Shown here in pieces: positions 1 through 13,519 of a DNA stretch of 20,683 bases (position 1 is its first letter; every line of letters begins with the position of its first letter). A program made the translations under genes and the position numbers. The notes beneath the pieces are model-generated. The model did not search any database and was not told the origin of the DNA. It was given only the letters and a program-made list of their open reading frames with translations. This DNA comes from an uncultured Planctomycetaceae bacterium (GTDB lineage: Bacteria > Planctomycetota > Planctomycetia > Pirellulales > Pirellulaceae), in contig CAIYOB010000314.1 in NCBI GenBank assembly GCA_903927685.1, forward strand, positions 1-20,683, read 5' to 3'.

Positions 1-456
1 CCGATCTGCGATTTCGTCGGCGTGCGGATCGGGGGGCCAACCCGCATCGGCTACTATTTTGCCCCGGCCTACGCAACCAGTCGAGCGGGCCCGATCGAGC
101 GCCGCAGCGGGCGCGAGCACCCGCCCAGGATCAGCGTCGATAGCCGCGAGGGGCCGTTGCTCGTTCCGCAACAGGTGTTCTTGTGGAAGCTCGCCTACGA
201 TCCCGACGCTTCCGGCGGTCAGGGTGCAATTCACGCGACGCTGGGAAACGAGACTGTCACCCTTCCCTTGAAACCCGGCGACAAGGCCAAGGGCGCCGTG
301 CTGGACCGGTTCGGGTTGTTTACGACCCATATCGGCGGCAGCTTTGTCCGCATCTATCTTGACGACTTGACGTACACGACGGCGACAGCGGGATCGGACA
401 AGAAGGTGCTCCGCGTGCGTCGCGCAGCGGCTCGGCCTGAGTCTACCAACGAATGA
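1..456 (+). CDS. 3' fragment of a probable beta-sandwich (LamG/concanavalin-like) protein
   Basis: The frame is open from the first base of the window to the TGA at 454-456, so this is the C-terminal 151 residues of a gene that begins outside. A GTG at 22 lies in frame but is probably an internal valine. Visible sequence includes GVRIGGPTRIGYYFAPAY, LWKLAYDPDASGGQGAIHATL and a closing FDRFGLFTTHIGG...YLDDLTYT-like segment. The alternation of aromatic and glycine-rich strands, with a late LDDLTY motif, resembles concanavalin/LamG-like modules common in secreted planctomycete proteins. This is family resemblance from memory, not a search. No catalytic residues can be assigned and the function is unknown. 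It is followed by 204 non-coding bases before the giant kinase gene on the same strand. Confidence 0.6.
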   Translation, partial: PICDFVGVRIGGPTRIGYYFAPAYATSRAGPIERRSGREHPPRISVDSREGPLLVPQQVFLWKLAYDPDASGGQGAIHATLGNETVTLPLKPGDKAKGAVLDRFGLFTTHIGGSFVRIYLDDLTYTTATAGSDKKVLRVRRAAARPESTNE

Positions 457-498
457 ACGGCGCCGTGCGGCCGAGGCTTCCCCGCAGCATCGAGGTAT

Positions 499-526
499 GC
501 GGCAAGCCGACATACGCGGCAAGCCG
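499..526. repeat. Short direct repeat upstream of the kinase promoter
   Basis: The 11-mer GCGGCAAGCCG occurs at 499-509 and again at 516-526, a period of 17 bases. The second copy ends six bases before the candidate -35 box at 532. The position suits a binding site for a regulator of the kinase gene. That role is inference; the repeat itself is seen directly. Confidence 0.45.
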
Positions 527-531
527 GCGCG

Positions 532-559
532 TTGCAATGTTCGTTTCCGCCAGTACAAT
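532..559 (+). promoter_or_regulatory. Candidate sigma70-type promoter of the giant kinase gene
   Basis: TTGCAA at 532-537 and TACAAT at 554-559 are separated by 16 bases. They match the -35 consensus at 4 of 6 and the -10 consensus at 5 of 6 positions, in otherwise GC-rich DNA. Transcription would begin near 566 and leave a leader of about 95 bases before the ATG at 661. Not experimentally supported. Confidence 0.45.
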
Positions 560-660
560 GCGAGGGGTTCCGGGGCCAATGTCGCGGAAATCCCGCTTGG
601 CGTCCGGAAGATCCGCGCCGGCAGGGTCGAGGCCCGGGCCGGGGAAACGGAGAGCGTGCC

Positions 661-6972
<6,312 letters not shown>

Positions 6973-7048
6973 GCCGCGTGCATTGGAACGCGTGCCCCAG
7001 CCCGCGGCAGGCTCTCGCGGGAACCCGTCAGTCTTCTCCGCCGGCTGG

Positions 7049-7073
7049 AGGCGACGCGCCTGCTGTCGGCAGC
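7049..7073. terminator. Tandem small hairpins between convergent genes
   Basis: Between the kinase stop and the obgE stop lie AGGCG/CGCCT (7049-7053 with 7057-7061, loop ACG) and GCTG/CAGC (7062-7065 with 7070-7073, loop TCGG). Their location between convergent genes fits a shared transcription end, but neither side has a U-tract, so this is a weak call. Confidence 0.25.
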
Positions 7074-7076
7074 GGT

Positions 7077-8075
7077 TCAATCTTCCCCGCCGCCGGCCAG
7101 TTCGCGGGCGATGGCCTGGGTGAGCTGGTTCAGTCCCTGGCCGGTGACGGCCGAGACCAGCAACACGTCCCGCTGCAGCTCGTCGAGCAGACGCTGCCGG
7201 GCTTCGGCGGCGCCGGGCAACTCGCACTTCGTGACCACGACGATCTCGGGACGCTGGCACAACTGCTCGTTGTATTGCCGCAGCTCGTTGCGGATGGCCC
7301 GGTGGTTCTCCAGCGGGTCGGTGCCGTCCAGCGGCGCCGGTTCGATCAAGTGGACGAGGAGCCCGGCACGCTCGACGTGCCGCAGGAACTCCAGCCCCAG
7401 TCCGACGCCGGCATGGGCGCCTTCGATCAGCCCCGGAATGTCCGCCATGACGAACGAGCGGTCTGCATCGACCTGGACGCGGCCCAGATTGGGATGCTTG
7501 GTGGTGAACGGATAATCGGCGATCTCCGGCCGCGCTTTGGACAAGCGGCTGAGCAGCGTGCTCTTGCCGGCGTTGGGTTTGCCGATCAGCCCCACGTCCG
7601 CGATGACCTTGAGTTCGAAAATCAGCCGCCGGCGCTCGCCACGCTCGCCGTCGTTGTACTCGCGGGGCGCTTGATGCGTCGACGATTTGAAACGAGTATT
7701 TCCCCACCCGCCCTTGCCGCCGCGGGCGGCGACGAACTGCTCCTCAGGCTGAGTCAAGTCCTTCAGCACGAACAGATTCTCGGCGTCGATCACCACCGTG
7801 CCCGGCGGGACGAGGATCGTCGTGTCCTGCCCATTTCGCCCGTGCCGGTTGGCGCCTTGGCCCCGGCCGCCCTTGTCCGCCCGCCAGAACTTGCGATGCG
7901 CCAAGGCCGACAGGCTGTCGACTCCTTCGCGGGCGATCACGATCACGTTGCCGCCGTGGCCGCCATCGCCGCCGTCCGGTCCGCCAAGCGGGACGTATTT
8001 CTCCCGACGAAAGCTCATGCAGCCGGAGCCGCCGTCGCCGGCCTGGACTTCGATTTCGACGCGATCCACAAACAT
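7077..8075 (-). CDS. obgE: Obg family GTPase (ObgE/CgtA)
   Basis: This 332-residue protein is an Obg GTPase, an essential family that binds the large ribosomal subunit and acts in late 50S maturation and stress signalling. Residues 1-156 form the glycine-rich Obg fold ([31 protein letters not shown]). The G domain follows, with G1 GKPNAGKST (165-173), G2 threonines 191-192, G3 DIPGLIEGA (212-220), G4 TKCE (282-285) and G5 SAV (308-310). G4 differs from the usual NKxD and ends in glutamate. The C-terminal OCT extension seen in some firmicute Obg proteins is absent. The start [19 protein letters not shown] is the family start, although no good Shine-Dalgarno site precedes it. The gene lies downstream of rpmA, a classic pairing, but an intrinsic terminator sits between them. 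Confidence 0.96.
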   Translation of the reverse strand: MFVDRVEIEVQAGDGGSGCMSFRREKYVPLGGPDGGDGGHGGNVIVIAREGVDSLSALAHRKFWRADKGGRGQGANRHGRNGQDTTILVPPGTVVIDAENLFVLKDLTQPEEQFVAARGGKGGWGNTRFKSSTHQAPREYNDGERGERRRLIFELKVIADVGLIGKPNAGKSTLLSRLSKARPEIADYPFTTKHPNLGRVQVDADRSFVMADIPGLIEGAHAGVGLGLEFLRHVERAGLLVHLIEPAPLDGTDPLENHRAIRNELRQYNEQLCQRPEIVVVTKCELPGAAEARQRLLDELQRDVLLVSAVTGQGLNQLTQAIARELAGGGED

Positions 8076-8092
8076 GCCGAACTCAATCCATG

Positions 8093-8118
8093 AAAAAAGG
8101 ACGCCCGCTCAGGCGTCC
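8093..8118 (-). terminator. Intrinsic terminator after rpmA, just upstream of obgE
   Basis: Read on the minus strand, GGACGCC (8118-8112), a six-base loop and GGCGTCC (8105-8099) form a perfect 7-bp stem followed directly by six U residues (8098-8093). It begins about 30 bases after the rpmA stop and ends 17 bases before the obgE ATG. It should end rpmA transcripts and leave obgE to readthrough or to another start. Confidence 0.85.
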
Positions 8119-8148
8119 TCGGATGATCGTGCACAGCCGGGAGGCTCG

Positions 8149-8397
8149 TCAATTGCTGGGGACGACGTTGACACGCCGCCCGCCGCGATCGAATTGGACA
8201 ACGCCGTCAATGACCGCGAACAGCGTATAGTCCGTACCCATGCTGACGCCGCGGCCCGGCTGGAATTTCGTACCGACTTGCCGCACCAGGATGTTACCCG
8301 AACGTACCGCCTGACCGCCAAACCTCTTTACCCCACGTCGCTGGGCATTGGAATCACGGCCGTTACGGGTGGATCCTTGACCTTTCTTGTGAGCCAT
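8149..8397 (-). CDS. rpmA: 50S ribosomal protein L27
   Basis: This 82-residue protein is bacterial L27, which reaches toward the peptidyl-transferase centre of the 50S subunit. The N-terminus [16 protein letters not shown] and the following [20 protein letters not shown] and GTKFQPG segments are diagnostic. No cleavable extension of the Firmicutes type precedes MAHKK. AGGTG lies four to five bases before the ATG. In most bacteria rplU (L21) precedes rpmA; here the upstream neighbour is an unrelated secreted protein and no L21 gene is in the window. A candidate promoter overlaps the upstream gene's stop codon and an intrinsic terminator follows, so the gene looks largely monocistronic. Confidence 0.98.
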   Translation of the reverse strand: MAHKKGQGSTRNGRDSNAQRRGVKRFGGQAVRSGNILVRQVGTKFQPGRGVSMGTDYTLFAVIDGVVQFDRGGRRVNVVPSN

Positions 8398-8451
8398 TAC
8401 GCACCTATCTCGCTAGAGCCACGTACTTGGATTCCTTGGTTGGAATTCAGT

Positions 8452-8480
8452 AATCTAGCGATAAGTCCAAAGATAATCAA
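8452..8480 (-). promoter_or_regulatory. Candidate rpmA promoter with overlapping dyad
   Basis: On the minus strand TTGATT (8480-8475) and TAGATT (8457-8452) are 17 bases apart. The -10 box overlaps the TAG stop of the upstream gene. A perfect inverted repeat, TCTAGCG at 8454-8460 and CGCTAGA at 8411-8417 (plus-strand reading), has one arm over the -10 box. Expected start is near 8445, with a leader of about 48 bases. Confidence 0.45.
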
Positions 8481-9417
8481 CCCGTCGTGGGATATTGTAG
8501 CGAGCGCAAATGGCGGCCTGCTCGGCGGGATCGGTGACAGCCGGCACGCCGTAGCGGATTTCGCCCTCGTGTTCGTTTTCCGTGTCTCCGGGCCGCCAGA
8601 AGTTCAGTTGGATCGTCTTCAACTGCTGGGCAATTCCGCCGGTTGCCGACGGCCCCAAGCGATAGGCGTTGGTTACGCCCTGGACGAAGATCGAGAAAAA
8701 GTCGACACGCGGGTCCACATCCTCCCAGGTCACCACACCCCACACGCCCGGCCCACCGTCACGCGGGACAACGGGGATCGAAACCTGGGAAATCTCCACG
8801 GAATTGTGAAGTTTCGCCCCTCGCATCTCGCGAAGCTGGATCACGGGGATTGCAGCAGGGATAATTCGATCCAAATATGCCTTGCCAACCTCCGTGCTCT
8901 CCAACACAAAGTGCGGAAAGAACCGGATCGTATCGCTCGGTTGGGCGGCCCCTGCGTTCAGTACCTGGTCGACCAGTTCCGGCTTGTATGTCTTGTCGGC
9001 AGCGGGCACCGGATTCAAGTGTCCGCCCAGATTGCGGACACGGTAGACCAGATACCAAATCAGCTTTCGCTGCATTTTTCCGGAAGGCTGCGGGATATCG
9101 ATGTGGACCATCCGCACCGGCTTGAACGCGAACTCAAGATTCCACACATTGTGCCGGATAGTGACGTTGGACGCCTTGGCCTGAATCGTCTCCGACTTGG
9201 GCGCAAAGTTGGGAGTCCAGTCAAGCTTGGTGACGTTGCCCAAGGTCAGCGGCCCCTGGTACGTTTCGTCCTCGTGAGGCTCCGGCGGGATGACCGTTAA
9301 GACCCCCGGAGCCAATTTCCTCACCGTCTGCGACCAAGCCGATTTTGGGGGAATCGCGATCGCGAGCACAGCGACAAGTAGTAGAGCAGTGCGTTGGCAA
9401 GACATGGCAAGGTGCAT
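8455..9417 (-). CDS. Secreted protein of unknown function
   Basis: A 320-residue protein of unrecognised family. The ATG at 9417 is chosen because it opens a signal peptide: a short polar start, the hydrophobic run ALLLVAVLAIAI, and a likely cut after KSAWS. A second ATG at 9405 would also keep the signal. A TTG at 9525 is in frame, but it lies upstream of the transcription start implied by the candidate promoter at 9525-9554. No convincing Shine-Dalgarno site is present. The mature part is mixed, with VIPPEPHEDETYQGPLTLGN, an aromatic WYLVYRVRNLG strand, and a tail rich in aromatic and charged residues ending RRVDYLWTYR. No enzyme motif or membrane segment is visible. Position upstream of rpmA on the same strand suggests only proximity, since rpmA appears to have its own promoter. 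Confidence 0.8.
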   Translation of the reverse strand: MHLAMSCQRTALLLVAVLAIAIPPKSAWSQTVRKLAPGVLTVIPPEPHEDETYQGPLTLGNVTKLDWTPNFAPKSETIQAKASNVTIRHNVWNLEFAFKPVRMVHIDIPQPSGKMQRKLIWYLVYRVRNLGGHLNPVPAADKTYKPELVDQVLNAGAAQPSDTIRFFPHFVLESTEVGKAYLDRIIPAAIPVIQLREMRGAKLHNSVEISQVSIPVVPRDGGPGVWGVVTWEDVDPRVDFFSIFVQGVTNAYRLGPSATGGIAQQLKTIQLNFWRPGDTENEHEGEIRYGVPAVTDPAEQAAICARYNIPRRVDYLWTYR

Positions 9418-9524
9418 CGTTGGAGTCACAGAGGAAAGGAACCGGCGCACGGAGCATACCAAGGCGGCCGAGGACGGTACATATCCATATCCCGTTGCAG
9501 TTTTTTTCGGCTTCCCGGCCTTCA

Positions 9525-9554
9525 AGTATACCTATTCCTGCCGTTCACGTGCAA
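9525..9554 (-). promoter_or_regulatory. Candidate promoter for the secreted protein at 8455-9417
   Basis: On the minus strand TTGCAC (9554-9549) and TATACT (9530-9525) are separated by 18 bases, matching the -35 at 4 of 6 and the -10 at 5 of 6 positions. Transcription would begin near 9518, about 100 bases before the ATG at 9417. This supports 9417 rather than the upstream TTG as the start codon. Confidence 0.4.
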
Positions 9555-9685
9555 ATATTTCCCTCTTTTGCCCATTCTCCAACCGCGTGAACCAAGCAAC
9601 TCGCCTCAGCGTCATTTACGGCACAGAAGTTGCATTCTGTTTTTTCGTTCGCATGGTGGAAACTTGGCATGGAGAGCTTCAGGGG

Positions 9686-9911
9686 CTGGCACAGAGAACG
9701 AGGCAAGTGCCAGGCTCGACAGCCGGTGCAGAATCCGTCGGAACCGGACCTAAGCCGAATGTCGATTTGAGGTTACAGCTCGACTGCTGAGTGAAAGAGG
9801 GGGCCGAGACAGAGAAGAAGGCGTCATCTTTCGACCACTCACATGGATCCGCAGAGCGAGCGAGGCGAGTGATCGGTTCCGGTTTACACCGGTCCCGAAA
9901 GCTCGCTTTGC
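9686..9911. other. Structured non-coding segment in the divergent intergenic region
   Basis: The region between the divergent starts (9418-10208) has no convincing gene. Within it three foldable units follow each other. CTGGCAC/GTGCCAG pair at 9686-9692 with 9707-9713. TGAGTG-AAAG at 9788-9797 pairs with CTTT (9828-9831) and CACTCA (9836-9841). GCAGAGCGAGC at 9851-9861 pairs with GCTCGCTTTGC at 9901-9911 over 11 bp with one G-U, enclosing a CCGGT-TTAC-ACCGG hairpin (9879-9892). It could be a small RNA, a 5' leader or DNA dyads for regulators. I matched it to no known RNA family. Confidence 0.3.
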
Positions 9912-10063
9912 TCGTTTCTTGATCTGGCATTTCGCTGCAACTGCGGCGGATTGGTACATAGCGCCAGGCGGCCCTGGACGTTGAGTTCGGCAAGAAAAGC
10001 TAAAAACTTGCGTCCCGCTGCGAACCCCTCGCCACGTTCCTCTTCACGCTCCACCAACCGACC

Positions 10064-10097
10064 TGGACATTAACAGGCGGTTTAGATAATCTCCGCC
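10064..10097 (+). promoter_or_regulatory. Possible flhA control region with dyad
   Basis: A dyad is visible: GGCGG at 10076-10080 with CCGCC at 10093-10097, and between them AGAT-A-ATCT at 10084-10092. A weak promoter reading, TGGACA (10064-10069) with GATAAT (10085-10090) at 15-base spacing, overlaps it. If used, it would start transcription near 10097, about 110 bases before flhA. Spacing is short, so the promoter call is tentative. Confidence 0.25.
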
Positions 10098-10208
10098 GAC
10101 CGTTGTGGCAGCGGTACCTGTCGTAGGGCTTGTCTGGAGTGTCTCGTCTATTTTCTCGTTGACCAGCGGACGCGGACCCGCGCTGCGGGCGGCGGTTGTC
10201 ATCCCAGC

Positions 10209-12275
10209 ATGTCGCATTTGGCTCGTTGGCAAAACCTGATTCTCCCGGTCGGCATCATCACCAGTCTGCTGGTGTTGATCGTGCCGGTTCCGGCCAGTCT
10301 GATGGATTTGCTGCTGGCCGCGAATATCGCCTTGGCCGTGATCATTCTGCTGACCACGCTGGCGGTCAAAACGCCGCTGGAGTTCAGTATCTTTCCCTCC
10401 CTGCTGTTGGTGACCACGTTGAGCCGCCTGGTGCTGAATGTCGCCTCGACGCGGTTGATCCTGACCGCGGCCCCGACCGCTCAACTGGATGCGGCGGGAA
10501 AGGTGATTCGGGCATTCGGCGAATTTGTCGCGGGCAATCACACGGTCGTCGGGCTGGTGATCTTTTCGATCATCGTGGTCATCCAGTTCGTGGTCATCAC
10601 CAAAGGCGCCGGCCGGATCAGTGAAGTCGCCGCGCGGTTTACCCTGGACGGCATGCCCGGGCGGCAGATGGCCATTGATGCCGACCTGAACGCGGGCCTG
10701 ATCGACAATCGCGAGGCCCAGCGGCGGCGGCAGGAGATCCTGCAGCACGCCGACTTCTACGGCGCGATGGACGGAGCCAGCAAGTTCGTCCGCGGCGATG
10801 CCGTCGCCGGACTGGTGATCACGGCCATCAACATCGTGGGCGGCCTGTTCGTGGGCGTGGTTCAAGGCGGCATGCCGCTGGCGGAAGCTGCGGGAGTGTT
10901 TACCAAGTTGACCATTGGCGACGGCCTGGTTGCTCAAGTCCCCGCCCTGCTGATTTCGGTCGCCGCCGGCTTGCTGGTCACCCGCAGTTCGCAGAGTGTC
11001 GATCTGCCGCAGGAATTCCTGCAGCAGATGTTCTCGCGTCCCCAGGTTCTGGCGGTCGCCGCCGGATTCCTCGGCTTGCTCGTGTTCACCCAGCTGCCGG
11101 CGTTGCCCTTGCTGACGATCGGAGCCGGGTGCGCCGGACTGGCGTTCGTATTGAGCCGCGCGGAGGCAGGTCAGCAGGCTCCCGAAAAGGCCGAACCGGC
11201 CACGGTGGACGGGCCGCAGAAGGCGGTCGAGAAACGGATCGAGGACTATCTGGCCGTGGACCCGCTGGAGCTGGAGATCGGCGTCGGCCTGATCCGCTTG
11301 GTCGATCCCAAGCGCGGCGGCGACCTGCTGGACCAGATCACCGAAGTCCGCCGGCGGCTGGCCGCCGAGTTGGGTGTCGTCCTGCCCAAGGTCCGCATCC
11401 GGGACAACCTGCGGTTGGAACGTCGCACCTATCGGATCAAGGTTGCGGGAAACCCGGTCGCCGAGGGCTGTGTCCAGCCGGACAAGCTACTGGCCGTGAG
11501 CTGCGACGGTACTGAATCCGGCTTGGCCGGCGAGCCGGCGGGCGGCGGGAACGGCGTCTGGATCGACCCCGACCAGTTGGAACAAGCGCAGCAGACGAAG
11601 GCCACGATCCTCGAGCCGACGGCGGCGATCGTCCGGCATCTCAGCCAGGTCGTCCGCGAGCATGCCGCCGATCTGCTGACCCGCGATCTGGTCAAGCACT
11701 TGATCGACGAACTGCGCAAGACGTCGCCGGCGGTGATCGACGAACTCATCCCCGGCGTGCTGAAACTGGGCGAAGTCCAGCAGGTCCTGCAGCGGCTGCT
11801 GCGCGAGGACGTGCCGATTCGTCCCCTGGAACTGATTCTGGAAGCCCTAGGCGATCACGCGGCCCACAGCCGCGATCCGATCCAGCTGACGGAGTTGGTG
11901 CGCCGCCGGCTGGCCCGCACGCTCTCGTCGCGGTACCGCGATGCCCAGCGGCGGTTGCGGGTGCTGGTCCTCGATCCGGCTTGGGAAGACCGCATCCAGG
12001 CGGGCCTCCAGCACGGGGAACGCGGACTGCTGGTCCGCTTGCCGGCGCCGGCCGTCCGGCATTTGTGCGACCGCATCGAGCGGGAACTGGACCATTTGCA
12101 GCGAACGGGGAATCCGCCGGTGCTGCTCGTCAGTCCGGACGTGCGTGCCGGCCTCAAGCAGGTGACGGCCGGGCGCCTGCCGGCGCTGGTGGTCCTGAGC
12201 TACGACGAGATCACCCCGGACACGATTGTCGAGTCCGTCCGCACGGTGCGTGAGTCGATTACGATCGCCGCTTGA
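10209..12275 (+). CDS. flhA: Flagellar biosynthesis protein FlhA
   Basis: FlhA is the export-gate membrane protein of the flagellar type III secretion apparatus; its cytoplasmic nonamer ring docks chaperone-substrate complexes. The 688-residue length is normal. The N-terminal half, up to about residue 320, holds the multiple membrane helices (first near residues 10-31), and the FHIPEP family signature RFTLDGMPGRQMAIDAD lies at 143-159 in the large cytoplasmic loop. A charged linker near 320-345 leads to the C-terminal cytoplasmic domain, which includes KATILEPTAAIVRHLSQVVREH and ends near LVVLSYDEI. No Shine-Dalgarno site precedes ATG 10209, but the start matches the family. It opens the cluster flhA-flhF-flhG-fliA; flhB is not in the window. 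Confidence 0.98.
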   Translation: MSHLARWQNLILPVGIITSLLVLIVPVPASLMDLLLAANIALAVIILLTTLAVKTPLEFSIFPSLLLVTTLSRLVLNVASTRLILTAAPTAQLDAAGKVIRAFGEFVAGNHTVVGLVIFSIIVVIQFVVITKGAGRISEVAARFTLDGMPGRQMAIDADLNAGLIDNREAQRRRQEILQHADFYGAMDGASKFVRGDAVAGLVITAINIVGGLFVGVVQGGMPLAEAAGVFTKLTIGDGLVAQVPALLISVAAGLLVTRSSQSVDLPQEFLQQMFSRPQVLAVAAGFLGLLVFTQLPALPLLTIGAGCAGLAFVLSRAEAGQQAPEKAEPATVDGPQKAVEKRIEDYLAVDPLELEIGVGLIRLVDPKRGGDLLDQITEVRRRLAAELGVVLPKVRIRDNLRLERRTYRIKVAGNPVAEGCVQPDKLLAVSCDGTESGLAGEPAGGGNGVWIDPDQLEQAQQTKATILEPTAAIVRHLSQVVREHAADLLTRDLVKHLIDELRKTSPAVIDELIPGVLKLGEVQQVLQRLLREDVPIRPLELILEALGDHAAHSRDPIQLTELVRRRLARTLSSRYRDAQRRLRVLVLDPAWEDRIQAGLQHGERGLLVRLPAPAVRHLCDRIERELDHLQRTGNPPVLLVSPDVRAGLKQVTAGRLPALVVLSYDEITPDTIVESVRTVRESITIAA

Positions 12276-12289
12276 CGGGAGACCGCCGC

Positions 12290-13519
12290 ATGGAAGTGAA
12301 AACCTTTCGCGCTCGCTCGATGCAGGAAGCGTTGCAGCTGATCCGTCGCACGCTGGGCCCCGAGGCGACCTTGCTGCAGGCCCGGGAAGTTCGTAGCGGC
12401 GTGCTCGGCTGGCTGCCCGGCGCCCGCCAGGTCGAGGTTCTGGCATCCGCGGACGTCCAGGCCCCGTGCCGGTTGCCGTCCGCCGGCCAGCAGACCACAG
12501 CCAGTCCGCCAGCGACGGCGGCCCTGCCGGCCGGAGGCAGTCGAGCGGACATGGTGTTGGAGCCGCCGCCGCTGGAGCCCGATTTTCGGGACCGCTTTCG
12601 CGCGGCGGCGCGGGCCGACTCGGCGGAGCCCCCGTCGCTGGTCGAGGAGCTGTCGCGTCTCCAGACCCGCCCGCCGGTCCGGCACCTTCCCGAGGCAGCC
12701 TTCCAACTGTTCACCGACCTGGTCGACGCCGAGATTCAGGAAGACCTGGCCCGGGAACTGATCGACCGAGTCTGGCAGGCAGCCCGGCCGGGCGACGTGG
12801 CCGACCCGCTGGTGCTCAAGGCGCGTCTGGCCCGCGTGCTGGAAGACGAGATTCGCGTCGCCGGACCGATCGCGGTGCGGCGGGGCGAGCGCCGGGTGGT
12901 GGCCGTTGTCGGGCCCACGGGGGTCGGCAAGACCACGACGGTCGCCAAGCTGGCGGCGAATTACCGCTTGCGCGAGCAATGTCGCGTGGGACTGATCACC
13001 GTCGACACGTACCGGATTGCCGCCGTGGAACAGCTCCGCACCTATGCGGACATCATCGATCTGCCGATGGAAGTCGTCGGCACCCCGCGCGAACTGCGCG
13101 CGGCGCTCGACCGGCTGTCGGGCCTGGAGTTGATCCTGGTCGACACTGCCGGCCGCAGTCCGCGCGACGAATTGAAGATCCAGGAACTCAAGTCGGTGCT
13201 CGGCGAGTGCCGGGCCGACGAAGTGCATCTGGTCTTGAGCTGTGTCTCCGGCGGACTCTGCCTCCGCCGCACGGCCGCCCAATTCGCGGCCCTCGGAGCC
13301 ACGGCTTTACTGCTGACGAAACTGGACGAAGCGGCCGCGTTGGGCGGCTTGCTGCCGTTGCTGCGGCACACGCGGCTGCCCATCAGCTACCTGACCTCCG
13401 GGCAAAACGTGCCGGATGACATCGAGGTGGCCGAGGGCCGGAAGCTGGCGCGGAGCATGCTGGGATTGGACTCGACAGACCATAAAGGTCACACATGTTG
13501 GATCAAGCGACAGAACTGA
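12290..13519 (+). CDS. flhF: Flagellar SRP-type GTPase FlhF
   Basis: FlhF is an SRP-like GTPase that sets flagellar position and number, usually at the cell pole, with FlhG as its regulator. ATG 12290 is chosen for GGGAG at 12277-12281, eight bases upstream, and because MEVKTFRARSMQEAL is the family start; it begins 14 bases after the flhA stop. The 409 residues comprise an N-terminal B domain (1 to about 45), a proline/alanine-rich linker, an N domain (about 110-195) and the G domain. Motifs are G1 GPTGVGKTT (208-216), DTYRIAAVEQLRTYA, G3 DTAGR (285-289) and G4 TKLD (343-346). All guanine-nucleotide residues look intact. Its last 25 bases overlap the next gene, pointing to translational coupling. 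Confidence 0.96.
   Translation: MEVKTFRARSMQEALQLIRRTLGPEATLLQAREVRSGVLGWLPGARQVEVLASADVQAPCRLPSAGQQTTASPPATAALPAGGSRADMVLEPPPLEPDFRDRFRAAARADSAEPPSLVEELSRLQTRPPVRHLPEAAFQLFTDLVDAEIQEDLARELIDRVWQAARPGDVADPLVLKARLARVLEDEIRVAGPIAVRRGERRVVAVVGPTGVGKTTTVAKLAANYRLREQCRVGLITVDTYRIAAVEQLRTYADIIDLPMEVVGTPRELRAALDRLSGLELILVDTAGRSPRDELKIQELKSVLGECRADEVHLVLSCVSGGLCLRRTAAQFAALGATALLLTKLDEAAALGGLLPLLRHTRLPISYLTSGQNVPDDIEVAEGRKLARSMLGLDSTDHKGHTCWIKRQN

Noticed and set aside
7798..9300. A 500-codon plus-strand open frame opposite obgE, rpmA and the secreted protein
   Set aside because: It lies antisense to two securely identified genes, has low-complexity GC-driven composition and shows no domain. It is a shadow of the minus-strand genes.
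9686..9713. TGGCAC sequences here and at 16383-16388 as sigma54 promoters
   Set aside because: GC is not found at the required 10-base distance after GG on either strand at either site, so the -12 element is missing.
9555..10060. tRNA, SRP RNA, RNase P or tmRNA in the long intergenic region
   Set aside because: None of the hallmark sequences (tRNA T-arm, SRP tetraloop region, RNase P core, tmRNA start) is present.
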